64,000 nt of DNA from Ancylobacter sp. IITR112 (GTDB lineage: Bacteria > Pseudomonadota > Alphaproteobacteria > Rhizobiales > Xanthobacteraceae), in the NCBI RefSeq assembly GCF_041415945.1, contig NZ_JBGCUS010000001.1, positions 4,248,501 through 4,312,500 of the forward strand, written 5' to 3'. Numbering within the stretch: position 1 is the stretch's first letter; each line of letters opens with the position of its first letter. This document shows, piece after piece, positions 1 through 8,333 of this stretch. The notes under the pieces are model-generated. The model saw only the letters and a list, made by a program, of their open reading frames with translations, did not search any database and had not been told where the DNA came from. Position numbers and translations under genes: made by a program.

Positions 1-242
1 ACGGCCCGCCCTTGCGTTTCCGCTGGCGGCGGGTGGTGCATGAGGTCGCCCGCGCCGAGGGGCCGGAGCGGCTCGCCCCGGAATGGTGGCGCCGGCCCGA
101 CATGGCACCGACGCGCGATTATTACCGGGTGGAAAACCGCGAGGGCCGGCGCTTCTGGCTGTTCCGCGCCGGCCTTTACGAGCGCAAGGCGCACGGCGAG
201 GCCGACCAGCCGCGCTGGTTCGTGCACGGCCTGTTTCCGTGA
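1..242 (+). CDS. imuB: ImuB, Y-family DNA polymerase-like protein (C-terminal end only)
   Basis: Only the last 79 residues are in the window; the gene enters from the left edge, with the first complete codon at position 3. The tail carries the segment DYYRVENREGRRFWLFR, which is typical of the end of ImuB. ImuB is a catalytically inactive Y-family polymerase relative that bridges the sliding clamp and DnaE2 in the SOS mutasome. The stop overlaps the purine-rich ribosome site of dnaE2 eight bases downstream, as expected for the imuA-imuB-dnaE2 cassette. imuA should lie upstream, outside the window. The identification rests on this tail plus the neighbour. Confidence 0.85.
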   Translation, partial: GPPLRFRWRRVVHEVARAEGPERLAPEWWRRPDMAPTRDYYRVENREGRRFWLFRAGLYERKAHGEADQPRWFVHGLFP

Positions 243-249
243 GGCGGGG

Positions 250-3200
250 ATGAGCGCGCCCTTCTATGCGGAACTCGTCGCCGCTTCGAACTTCTCCTTC
301 CTGCGCGGAGCGTCCAGCGCGGGCGATCTGGTGGCGCAGGCGCTGATCCTCGGCCAGGCCGGGCTCGGCATCGCCGACCGCAACAGCGTGGCCGGGGTGG
401 TGCGCGCCCATGCGGCGGTGAAGGAACTCGCCGAGCGTTACGCCGCCTTCTGGACCGCGCGGCGGAACGGGCACCCGCCCCCCGCACCAGCAGGGGTGGA
501 GGAAGACGATCTTCTTACCCGCGTGTTGCGCCACCGGGCGGAGGCGGCGGCCGATGCCGGGCGCGAGGCGGCGCTACCCTTCACCCTCGCCGTGGGGGCG
601 CGGCTGGTCTTTGCCGATGGAACCCCCGACATCGTCGCCCATGCGCAGACGCGCGCCGGCTGGGCAAGGCTGTGCCGGCTGCTCACCCAGGGCAATCTGC
701 GGGTTGGCAAGGGAGAGTGCAGGCTGCTGCTCGACGACCTGCTGGCCGATGCCGGCGGGCTCTCGCTCATCCTGATGCCGCCGGACGATATGCCGGCTAA
801 TGGGCTTCCGACGCTGATCCCCCTCCTGGCGTCGCTAAAAGAGGCGGCGCCCGGCGCGCTGTGGCTCGGCGCCACGATGCGCCGGCGCGGCACCGACAGG
901 CGCCGGCTGGCGGGGCTGAAGGCGCTGGGGGCGAAGCTGGGACTGCCGCTCCTCGCCACCAATGACGTGCTCTACCATCACCCCCATGAGCGCGACCTGC
1001 AGGATGTGCTCACCTGCATCCGCGAAGGCGTCACGCTGGAGACGGCGGGGCGGCGGCTGGAGGCCAATGCCGAACGCCACCTGAAAAGCCCGGCGGAGAT
1101 GGCGCGGCTGTTCCGCGCGGCGCCGGAGGCGGTGGAGGAAATCGCAGCCTATCTGGCCTGCCTCGATTTCTCGCTTGGCCAGCTCAAATATGAGTACCCG
1201 CAGGAGCCGGTGCCGCCCGGCTATACCCCGCAGCAGCGGCTGGAGGAACTGACCTTCCAGCGCGCCGCCATCCGCTATCCCGACGGCGTGCCCGACAAGG
1301 TGGAGCGCCAGCTCAAGGTGGAACTGGGGCTGATAGGCGAGCTCGGCTACGCGCCCTATTTCCTCACCATCCGCGACATCGTCGATTTCGCCGAGCGGCG
1401 CGGCATTCTCTGCCAGGGGCGCGGCTCGGCGGCGAATTCCGCCGTGTGCTATGTGCTCGGCATCACCGCCGTCGATCCCGCGACCAGCAATTTGCTGTTC
1501 TCCCGCTTCATCGCCCGCGAGCGTAACGAGCCGCCCGATATCGACGTCGATTTCGAGCATGAGCGGCGCGAGGAGGTGATGCAGTACATCTATGAGCGCT
1601 ATGGGCGGGAGCGGGCCGGCATTGTCGCCACGGTCATTTCCTATCGCCCGAAGAGCGCCATCCGCGATGTCGGCAAGGCGATGGGCCTCACCGAGGACAT
1701 CACCGCCCGCCTCGCCGGCACTGTGTGGGGCAGTTGGGGGCGCGAGATCGACCAGCGCCAGGCGCGCGAGGCCGGGCTCGACCCGTCGAACCCGATGGTG
1801 GCGCGGGCGATCGGCCTCGCCACGCGCCTGCTCGGCTTTCCCCGCCACCTCTCCCAGCATGTCGGCGGCTTTGTGCTGACCCAGCACCGGCTCGACGAGA
1901 CGGTGCCGATCGGCAATGCCGCGATGAAGGACCGTACCTTCATCGAATGGGACAAGGACGATATCGACACACTTGGCCTGCTCAAGGTCGACGTGCTGGC
2001 GCTCGGCATGCTCACCTGCATCCGCAAGTCGCTCGATCTCCTGCGCGCGCATGAGGAAATCGACTGGGGCCTCGCCGAGGTGCCGCGCGAGCAACCCGAT
2101 GTCTACGACATGCTGTGCAAGGGCGATTCCATCGGCGTGTTCCAGGTGGAAAGCCGGGCCCAGATCAACATGCTGCCGCGCCTGAAGCCGCGCCGGCTCT
2201 ACGACCTCGTCATCCAGGTCGCCATTGTCCGCCCCGGCCCGATCCAGGGCGACATGGTGCACCCCTATCTGCGCCGGCGCGACGGGCTGGAAAAGGAGAA
2301 CTACCCCTCGCCGGCTCCGCCGCACAATCCCGACGAGCTGCGCGAGGTGCTGGCGCGCACGCTCGGCGTGCCGCTGTTTCAGGAACAGGCGATGCACCTT
2401 GCCATGGTGGCGGCGGAATTCAGCGATGCGGAGGCCAACCGGTTGCGCCGCGCCATGGCCACCTTCCGCCATAACGGCACCATCGGCACTTTCCAGAAGC
2501 TGCTGGTGGAGCGGATGAGCGCGCGCGGCTACGACCCTGCCTTCGCCGCCCGCTGCTTCGAGCAGATCAAGGGTTTCGGCGAATATGGCTTTCCGGAAAG
2601 CCACGCTGCCTCCTTCGCCAAGCTGGTCTACATCTCCGCCTTCCTCAAATGCCGCTACCCCGCGATCTTCGCCGCGGCGCTGCTCAACTCGCAGCCCATG
2701 GGCTTCTACGCCCCCGCGCAGATCGTGCGCGATGCGCGCGAGCACGGGGTGGAGATCCGTGGCCCGGACGTGAATTTCAGCTTCCACGACAACACGCTGG
2801 AGCGCGACGCGCCGGGCGTGCCGCTGGCGCTGCGGCTCGGCCTGCGCCAGCTCGATGGCTTCAAGGAGGAATGGAGCCGACAACTGGTCGAGGCGCGGGA
2901 GCGGGGATTCCTGCACGATGTGGAGACGCTTGCCCATCGCTCGCGCCTGCCGGCGGCGGCGCTCGCCAAGCTGGCGGATGCCGATGCCTGCCGCTCCATG
3001 GGGCTCGACCGGCGCGAAGCCGCCTGGGCCATGCGCCGCCTACCGGACGACACGCCGCTGCCTTTGTTCGCCGCCGCGCAGGCGCGCGAACTCGGCAGCG
3101 ATGCGGACGCGCATCTGCCGCTCATGCCGCTGCCCGAGCAGATCGCAGTTGATTACCAGACCACGCGCCTGTCGCTGAAAGGCCATCCGATGGGCATGCT

Positions 3201-3684
3201 GCGCGCGGTGTTCGCGGCCGAGGGCGTGGCCTCCAGCGCCGAGGTCGCGGCGGCGCGCGACGGGGTGCGGCTGCGTGCGGCCGGCATCGTGCTGGTGCGC
3301 CAGCGGCCGGGCAAGGGCAACGCCATCTTCATGACGCTGGAAGACGAGACCGGCATCGTCAATGTGCTGCTGTGGACCCGCCAGTTCGAGCGCTACCGGG
3401 CGGAAGTGATGGGCGCCCGGCTCGTCGTGGTGGAGGGAAGGGTGCAGAAAAGCAAGGAAGGCGTAGTGCATGTGATGGGCGAGCGTGTATTCGACCGCAC
3501 GGGCGAACTCGCCCGCCTGTTCGAGGATGTGCGCGCCATGCCTTCGCCGCAGGCCGATCCGGGCGAAGATGTGCGGGGGCAGGGGAAACCCCCGCCCGCC
3601 GGGCATCTGCTCGCCGGCCGGCGCAGCGGTCAGGGGCATCCCCGGCAGGTGCGGGTGTTGCCGAAATCGCGGGATTTCCATTGA
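250..3684 (+). CDS. dnaE2: Error-prone DNA polymerase DnaE2 (ImuC)
   Basis: This 1144-residue protein is the catalytic subunit of the damage-inducible mutasome that copies past lesions. The PHP domain opens the protein (FYAELVAASNFSFLRG). The C-family polymerase core shows the catalytic aspartates in PPDIDVDFEHER near residue 430, followed by conserved core segments such as GFPESHAASFA. An OB-fold lies near residues 990-1090 (FMTLEDETGIVNVLLW), and the protein ends in PKSRDFH, a usual DnaE2 terminus. I chose the ATG at 250 because it follows the imuB stop, has a GAGG/GGGG site in front and gives the family N-terminus; an open frame extends further upstream without homology. No LexA box is visible because the operon promoter lies outside the window. 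Confidence 0.96.
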   Translation: MSAPFYAELVAASNFSFLRGASSAGDLVAQALILGQAGLGIADRNSVAGVVRAHAAVKELAERYAAFWTARRNGHPPPAPAGVEEDDLLTRVLRHRAEAAADAGREAALPFTLAVGARLVFADGTPDIVAHAQTRAGWARLCRLLTQGNLRVGKGECRLLLDDLLADAGGLSLILMPPDDMPANGLPTLIPLLASLKEAAPGALWLGATMRRRGTDRRRLAGLKALGAKLGLPLLATNDVLYHHPHERDLQDVLTCIREGVTLETAGRRLEANAERHLKSPAEMARLFRAAPEAVEEIAAYLACLDFSLGQLKYEYPQEPVPPGYTPQQRLEELTFQRAAIRYPDGVPDKVERQLKVELGLIGELGYAPYFLTIRDIVDFAERRGILCQGRGSAANSAVCYVLGITAVDPATSNLLFSRFIARERNEPPDIDVDFEHERREEVMQYIYERYGRERAGIVATVISYRPKSAIRDVGKAMGLTEDITARLAGTVWGSWGREIDQRQAREAGLDPSNPMVARAIGLATRLLGFPRHLSQHVGGFVLTQHRLDETVPIGNAAMKDRTFIEWDKDDIDTLGLLKVDVLALGMLTCIRKSLDLLRAHEEIDWGLAEVPREQPDVYDMLCKGDSIGVFQVESRAQINMLPRLKPRRLYDLVIQVAIVRPGPIQGDMVHPYLRRRDGLEKENYPSPAPPHNPDELREVLARTLGVPLFQEQAMHLAMVAAEFSDAEANRLRRAMATFRHNGTIGTFQKLLVERMSARGYDPAFAARCFEQIKGFGEYGFPESHAASFAKLVYISAFLKCRYPAIFAAALLNSQPMGFYAPAQIVRDAREHGVEIRGPDVNFSFHDNTLERDAPGVPLALRLGLRQLDGFKEEWSRQLVEARERGFLHDVETLAHRSRLPAAALAKLADADACRSMGLDRREAAWAMRRLPDDTPLPLFAAAQARELGSDADAHLPLMPLPEQIAVDYQTTRLSLKGHPMGMLRAVFAAEGVASSAEVAAARDGVRLRAAGIVLVRQRPGKGNAIFMTLEDETGIVNVLLWTRQFERYRAEVMGARLVVVEGRVQKSKEGVVHVMGERVFDRTGELARLFEDVRAMPSPQADPGEDVRGQGKPPPAGHLLAGRRSGQGHPRQVRVLPKSRDFH

Positions 3685-3759
3685 AGGCACCGGCAGCCCG
3701 GCCTGTCGCGTGCGGCCGGTTCGGTGCTAGACGGGGAGCGACCTAAGGAGGAGACACAG

Positions 3760-4041
3760 ATGGCGCAGCGCTTCGACGATTGGGAGAAGGACGACAAGGG
3801 GCATCTGAAGGTGTGGCCGATGCTGGCCTTCACCACCGCCCTGTTCGGCACCGACAAGGTTGGCCTGCGCCTGGAGATCGGCACCCAGCAGCCCAAGCCG
3901 GGCGAACCGGTGCCCGCGCTGCAGCTGGTGCTCGACCCCGCACAAGTACGGCAGCTCGGCGAGGCGCTGGCCGAGGCCGAGGCGCGCCTCGCCGATGCCC
4001 GCTTCACCAACCTCGCCACCTCGCGCCCCGGCAACGCTTGA
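3760..4041 (+). CDS. Small conserved hypothetical protein (93 aa)
   Basis: I do not recognise a named family. The protein is acidic and soluble, with no signal peptide or membrane segment. The start is well fixed by AAGGAGGAG at 3745-3753, six bases before the ATG. The first half is beta-rich and aromatic (VWPMLAFTTALFGTDKVGLRLEIG); the second half forms a charged helix (LDPAQVRQLGEALAEAEARL). It stands alone between dnaE2 and a convergent minus-strand oxidoreductase gene. The codon use matches its neighbours, so it is probably a native gene of unknown role. Confidence 0.75.
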   Translation: MAQRFDDWEKDDKGHLKVWPMLAFTTALFGTDKVGLRLEIGTQQPKPGEPVPALQLVLDPAQVRQLGEALAEAEARLADARFTNLATSRPGNA

Positions 4042-4072
4042 GACGGGTTCGTCCGCGCCGCCGCGCGCAACC

Positions 4073-5422
4073 CTATGCGGCGAGGAACTGCGCGTCGGTC
4101 TGGTCGAGGCGGCGGCGGATCTGGGTGACGATGAGCTGCTCGTCGGGCAGGCAATTGTCATAGGTCAGCCGCTCGCCGGCCTTCACCGGCTTGAGCACCC
4201 GCGCCCGCTCGGCCAAGCCAAGGGGCAGGGCGAAGCTGTCGCGCGCATCGCGCCAACTCATCGTGTAGCCGCGATAGTCATATTCGCCGATCTTGCCGAG
4301 GACATCCCCCGGCTTGAGGTCGCGCTTGGCCACCGCCGTGCATTCGGCGACGGGATGATCCAGCACCTCCATGTCGCGCGTGCCGTGCATCACCGCGCGC
4401 ACCGCCGAGAGGGGCACTTCCAGGCTGGTGAGGTGGTAGGGACGGATCAGCGCGAAGCAGGGGCCGGGGCCGACCTTGAGGTCGGCCATGCGCTCGATCA
4501 CCCGGTCATGGCGCGGCTTGACGATGCAGAACACGCCCGGTGCCACGCCCTTGCCGAGCGTGAAGTCGACCACGCCCGAACGCGAGAGGATGCCGCCATC
4601 CTCCTTGGTGCACAGCACCTGCGCCAGCACGTCGCGGTCGGCATGCGGGCCGTGCATGCCGGGCACGTCAGGCACGAGGCCGGTGGCATTGGCCAGCGCC
4701 GTCATCTCCACCATGGTCTTGGAGCCGTCGACGAATTCCACCAGCATGCGCGGGTTCATGTTGCGCGCCCGCGCCTCCTCCTCGAACTCGTCGGGGACGG
4801 CATCCGGCTTGAACGCGTTGTTCTTGGCCTTGCCCGCACAGACAATGTCAAAGCCCAGCGCCTGGGCGAAGCCGATCAACTCGATGGTGGCGGCCGGCTC
4901 GTCGCCCGCCGCGCCGGTGAGCACCACGCCCGCCGCGCGCGCCTCCTGCTTGAGGTAGCGGCCGATGGTGATGTCGGCCTCCACGCTCAGCAGCACCACA
5001 TGCTTGCCGTTGCGGATCGCCTCCAGCGAGACGAGGGTGCCGATATTCGGGCTGCCGGTGGCGTCGATCACCACGTCGATATGGCCCGACGCGCACATGG
5101 CGGTGTAATCGTCGGTGATGACGAAATGGCCGGCCTCGATGGCGCGGTCGATGGCGGCGCTGGTGGCGGCGCTAACGATGTCCTCGCGCCGGTGCCCGGC
5201 CATGAGCGCGGCGTCGATGGCCGCCTGGGCGTTCAGTTCGGTGACGGCGCCGATCCGCACGCCCGGCATGAGCGCCGCCTGCACGATAAGATCGGTGCCC
5301 ATCTGGCCGGCACCGGCGAGGCCGATCGTTACCGGCCCATGCTTGGCGGTCCACTGTTCAAGTTCGGCGGCGATCCCCGTCCGCACGATCCCGTTGGCAC
5401 CAAGCCTGTCTGCACCGAGCAT
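4073..5422 (-). CDS. SAF-domain NAD(P)-dependent oxidoreductase (homoserine dehydrogenase-like, COG4091 type)
   Basis: This is a 449-residue protein. A Rossmann fold opens with GLAGAGQMG near residue 35, and VVIDATGSP lies further on. The C-terminal third is a SAF domain (AVAKRDLKPGDVLGKIG and ARVLKPVKAGERLTYDN). This pairing marks the family annotated as predicted homoserine dehydrogenase with SAF domain. Members are usually found in sugar or polyol catabolic loci, and the true substrate here is unknown. The SorC-type regulator immediately upstream on the same strand suggests a sugar- or polyol-responsive pair. I prefer the ATG at 5422 because a GGAAGGG-like ribosome site precedes it; another in-frame ATG lies at 5473. 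Confidence 0.85.
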   Translation of the reverse strand: MLGADRLGANGIVRTGIAAELEQWTAKHGPVTIGLAGAGQMGTDLIVQAALMPGVRIGAVTELNAQAAIDAALMAGHRREDIVSAATSAAIDRAIEAGHFVITDDYTAMCASGHIDVVIDATGSPNIGTLVSLEAIRNGKHVVLLSVEADITIGRYLKQEARAAGVVLTGAAGDEPAATIELIGFAQALGFDIVCAGKAKNNAFKPDAVPDEFEEEARARNMNPRMLVEFVDGSKTMVEMTALANATGLVPDVPGMHGPHADRDVLAQVLCTKEDGGILSRSGVVDFTLGKGVAPGVFCIVKPRHDRVIERMADLKVGPGPCFALIRPYHLTSLEVPLSAVRAVMHGTRDMEVLDHPVAECTAVAKRDLKPGDVLGKIGEYDYRGYTMSWRDARDSFALPLGLAERARVLKPVKAGERLTYDNCLPDEQLIVTQIRRRLDQTDAQFLAA

Positions 5423-5472
5423 ACGCCCAACCCTTCCCTGAGGCGCGCCTGCGGCTTTCGGCGCAAGCGTCA

Positions 5473-5499
5473 TTGTTCTTCGGTACTCGACATTTGTTC
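5473..5499 (-). promoter_or_regulatory. Candidate operator: two direct TTGTTC repeats 21 bp apart
   Basis: TTGTTC occurs at 5473-5478 and again at 5494-5499, a spacing of 21 bp or two helical turns. Both lie in the 121-bp gap between the SorC-type regulator gene and the SAF-domain oxidoreductase. Direct repeats in phase on the helix fit a multimeric regulator. Assigning this site to the SorC protein is inference. Confidence 0.3.
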
Positions 5500-5543
5500 C
5501 GAGGCAAAGAGCGCGTGCGGCCGCATCCCGCGCTTCCACGTTT

Positions 5544-6566
5544 TCAGTAGGCGACGCCGGCCTCTTCCAGTACCGCCGCGGCGGTGATCTCGTCGGTGAT
5601 GAACACGGTGGGACGCAGCATGCGCAGAGCGGCAAGCACCGCCTTGGCCTTGCCTGGCCCGCCGGAGGTGAGGATGCGCTCCGGTGTCGCCTGCAGCGTC
5701 TCGATCGGGATCGACATGACGCGGCTATTGATGGGGTGATCGACCGGCCGGCCCTCGATGTCGATGAAATTATAGACCACGTCGCCGACCGCGCCGGCGG
5801 CGATCAGCGAGGCCCAGTCGGCATCGGAGAAAAAGCCGAAGCGCAGCGAGGTGCTCTCCGATTCCATCTCGCCGACGCTCAGCACCACCGCGTCCATCTC
5901 GCGGGCGAGGTTGTAGACCGTGCCGAGGCCGCAGCGCTCGATCAGCGCCTGCTTGGTCTCGATGCTGTCGACAATGGCTGGAGCGGCGATCAGATGGCAA
6001 TCGGCCTGGAACAGCCGGGAGAGCTGCCAGGCGAATTCCGAGGGGTTGTACTGCTTGGCCTTGGTGATGCCGCCCAGCAGCGAGATGACCTGCAAATTGG
6101 AGACGGTCTTCTCGTCGATGAAGCCGAGCGCGCGCATCAGCGTGCGGCCCCAGCCGAAGCCGATCTTCATGTCGGAGCGGATAAGATCGGAGATGAACAG
6201 CCCCGTTGCCGCGCCGATGGCGCTGGTGGCGTCGGCGAACGGGCCAGACACCGGAGCGACCACCGCCTCGCGCAGCCCGAACGCCTTCTGCAGGCCCATT
6301 TCCAACCGCGGCAGTTCGGCGATCTCGCGCGAGAGCGAGATTTTCACCTCATTAAGCTGGCGGGCATCGGCGAGCAGGCGCACCACCGTGACGCGGCCGA
6401 TGTCCAGCGCCTCGGCGATGGCGCTCTGCGTCATGCCCTCGACATAGTACATCCAGGCCGCGCGAAGTCGCAGCCGCGCCGAGCGCCGTCCGGTCGGGCT
6501 CAGATCGGCGAGCGAGGGCGCCTCGCTCAGGCCGCCCGGCCTGGTCGTCGCAGCTCCACCCGACAT
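5544..6566 (-). CDS. SorC/DeoR-type sugar-binding transcriptional regulator
   Basis: The 340-residue protein has an N-terminal helix-turn-helix (MTQSAIAEALDIGRVTVVRLL, about residues 40-60). A long sugar-phosphate-isomerase-like effector domain follows (DLIRSDMKIGFGWGRTLMRAL, LVGDVVYNFID-like segments, ERILTSGGPGKAKAVLAALR). This is the architecture of the SorC family, which responds to phosphorylated sugars. The start at 6566 is preceded by a G-run at ribosome-binding distance; an alternative GTG lies three codons upstream. It probably controls the SAF-domain oxidoreductase just downstream. Confidence 0.88.
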   Translation of the reverse strand: MSGGAATTRPGGLSEAPSLADLSPTGRRSARLRLRAAWMYYVEGMTQSAIAEALDIGRVTVVRLLADARQLNEVKISLSREIAELPRLEMGLQKAFGLREAVVAPVSGPFADATSAIGAATGLFISDLIRSDMKIGFGWGRTLMRALGFIDEKTVSNLQVISLLGGITKAKQYNPSEFAWQLSRLFQADCHLIAAPAIVDSIETKQALIERCGLGTVYNLAREMDAVVLSVGEMESESTSLRFGFFSDADWASLIAAGAVGDVVYNFIDIEGRPVDHPINSRVMSIPIETLQATPERILTSGGPGKAKAVLAALRMLRPTVFITDEITAAAVLEEAGVAY

Positions 6567-6737
6567 CAACGTCACCCCCCGACGAAAGTCTCTCGGTTGC
6601 TATAGAGGAGGCCGGCGCCATCTTCAAACGAGGCGGCTCCGTCCGTCCGGGAATCGGCCCGGCGTTACGCAAAAACCCGCTTGTCCGCCGCGCCGGGCCG
6701 GCGCACGGTACCTGATGAAGGCACGCATGGTTCGGAC

Positions 6738-7190
6738 ATGTCCAATATCGACGACACGCTTCAGCTCAAGGATTTTCTCTGTTTCGCCGTTTATTCGGCG
6801 AACCATGCGTTCAACCGCGTCTACAAGCCGATGCTGGACCGGCTGGGCCTGACCTACCCGCAATACATCGCCATGGTGACGCTGTGGTCGGAGGAGGGTC
6901 TGACCGTCGGCCAGATCGGCGAGCGTGTGCTGCTGGAGACAAATACGCTGACCCCGCTGCTCAAGCGGCTGGAAGGCGCGGGCCTGGTGCGCCGGGTGCG
7001 CGACTCCGCCGATGAGCGACAGGTGCGGGTTTATCTCACCGAAAAGGGGCGGGCGCTGCGCCGGGAGGCGGAGCGAATTCCCGCCGAGATGGGCGTCTGC
7101 CTCGACCAGGAGGCCGAGGAACTACGCCTCCTGACCAGCGATCTCAGCCGCCTGCGCGACCGGCTGCTGGCGCGGCTCAAGCCGTCGTAG
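6738..7190 (+). CDS. ohrR: OhrR-like MarR-family peroxide regulator (two-cysteine type)
   Basis: A 150-residue winged-helix repressor. The N-terminal segment LKDFLCFAVYSANHAFNRVYKP places a cysteine at residue 15, matching the peroxide-sensing cysteine of OhrR. A second cysteine at residue 121 fits the two-Cys subclass, in which oxidation forms an intersubunit disulfide (known from Xanthomonas OhrR). The recognition helix and wing are normal (LETNTLTPLLKRLEGAGLVRR, DERQVRVYLTEKG). No ohr peroxidase gene lies beside it, so its target is elsewhere, or its inducer differs. Its 3' end overlaps the convergent LysR gene by 14 bp. The start codon sits inside the palindrome GGACATGTCC (6734-6743). 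Confidence 0.82.
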   Translation: MSNIDDTLQLKDFLCFAVYSANHAFNRVYKPMLDRLGLTYPQYIAMVTLWSEEGLTVGQIGERVLLETNTLTPLLKRLEGAGLVRRVRDSADERQVRVYLTEKGRALRREAERIPAEMGVCLDQEAEELRLLTSDLSRLRDRLLARLKPS

Positions 7191-8145
7191 CGGCCTTTTC
7201 CAGCCCCTTCTCCGGGACGGCCTCCGCCTCCAATTCGATCTGCCCTTCGATGAAGCGCCGATGCCGGGCGATCTCGCCGGCGAGAAAGTCGAGAAACGCC
7301 CGCACGCGGGGCGAGTGCCGCAGGTCGGGATGGGTCAGCAGCCAGAGATCGGCAGCATAGTCATCATCCGGCGGGCCGAGCCGCACCAGCGAGGGACGCG
7401 CATCGCCGATGAAACAGGGGATATGGGCAATACCGATGCCCGCTTCCACCGCTTCGGCGAGGCCAAGCACGCTGTTGATCTTGTAAGCGACCTTGTCGGC
7501 GGCGACGTTTTCCTGAACGAATTTGACCGTCTTCAGCGAGCCGAGGCTGTCTCCCAACGATACCCAATTGCAGCTTTCGAGCTGGTCGGGCGTCACCGTG
7601 CGCGGCTCAGGGAAATCGGCGGCGCGACCGTAGAGCGCCCAGGCGATGCGGGCGACGCGCCGGCCGACCAGGTTCTCCGGCGGATTGTCGGTGGCGCGGA
7701 TGGCGACATCCGCGTCGCGCTTGGAGAGATTGAGCGGCTGGTTGCTGAGCACGATGTCGAGCCGCACTTCCGGGTAGCGCTCGCGGAAGGTGGCGAGCAT
7801 CGGCATCAGCAGGTGGATCAGCAGCGAATCCGGAGTCGTCACCCGCAGTTCGCCCGAGGGCGCGGGCTCGCGCCCGGCGAGCTTGCGGCCGACGGCGGTG
7901 ATTTCCTCATCCAGCCGGTTGGCCAGCGCCACCATTTCCTCGCCCGCCGGGGTCAGCGCGTAGCCGGTGCGGTGGCGTTCGAACAGCACCGTGCCGAGCT
8001 GCTCCTCGATCTGCTTGAGCCGGCGGAACACGGTGGAGTGGTTGACCCCGAGCGTCATCGCCGCTGCCGGCAGGCCCTTGGCGTCCGCCACCGCCTTGAT
8101 GAGGCGGAAATCGTCCCATCCGAGATTCTTGAAGGGCTCTGCCAT
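7177..8145 (-). CDS. LysR-family transcriptional regulator
   Basis: The 322-residue protein has the LysR winged HTH (LPAAAMTLGVNHSTVFRRLKQIEEQLGTVLFERH, residues about 22-58) and a periplasmic-binding-like effector domain (PSGELRVTTPDSLLIHLL onward). The ATG at 8145 has GGGGAG seven bases upstream and gives the normal family N-terminus. It is divergent from the mhqO/mhqD-like pair, and a T-N11-A palindrome lies between them. That arrangement suggests it activates the pair in response to a quinone or related electrophile, by inference. Confidence 0.93.
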   Translation of the reverse strand: MAEPFKNLGWDDFRLIKAVADAKGLPAAAMTLGVNHSTVFRRLKQIEEQLGTVLFERHRTGYALTPAGEEMVALANRLDEEITAVGRKLAGREPAPSGELRVTTPDSLLIHLLMPMLATFRERYPEVRLDIVLSNQPLNLSKRDADVAIRATDNPPENLVGRRVARIAWALYGRAADFPEPRTVTPDQLESCNWVSLGDSLGSLKTVKFVQENVAADKVAYKINSVLGLAEAVEAGIGIAHIPCFIGDARPSLVRLGPPDDDYAADLWLLTHPDLRHSPRVRAFLDFLAGEIARHRRFIEGQIELEAEAVPEKGLEKAATTA

Positions 8146-8236
8146 GCTGCTCCCCACTGGTGGCGACAACCGGCGGCGCAAAGAGGAGTGCCGTCAGGTC
8201 CGCACATGACGGAGAAACGATAGCAGCACAGATGAG

Positions 8237-8273
8237 ATTGCGTCAACGCAATTGATTGCCTCTGGCATTGCGT
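8237..8273. promoter_or_regulatory. Candidate LysR operator between lysR and mhqO
   Basis: The perfect palindrome ATTGCGTCAACGCAAT occupies 8237-8252 and satisfies the LysR T-N11-A rule (T8239, A8251). A further ATTGCGT half-site begins at 8267, exactly 30 bp (about three helical turns) after the first. A strong recognition site plus an in-phase weaker site nearer the regulated gene is the usual LysR layout. Confidence 0.6.
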
Positions 8274-8333
8274 CGATGCCGGGTTATCTCTTGTCGCAAC
8301 GGAGCGCAGATGGCGCTCACAGGAGGGCACATC

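Noticed and set aside
835..2937. 700-codon open frame antisense to dnaE2 (also 19400-22756 antisense to smc, 33551-36421 antisense to dxs/tlyA, 45558-48455 antisense to hrpB, 60885-63002 antisense to cco)
   Set aside because: Long antisense frames are expected at this GC content; the products are His/Arg/Ala-rich without recognisable domains, while the opposite strand encodes clear conserved proteins.
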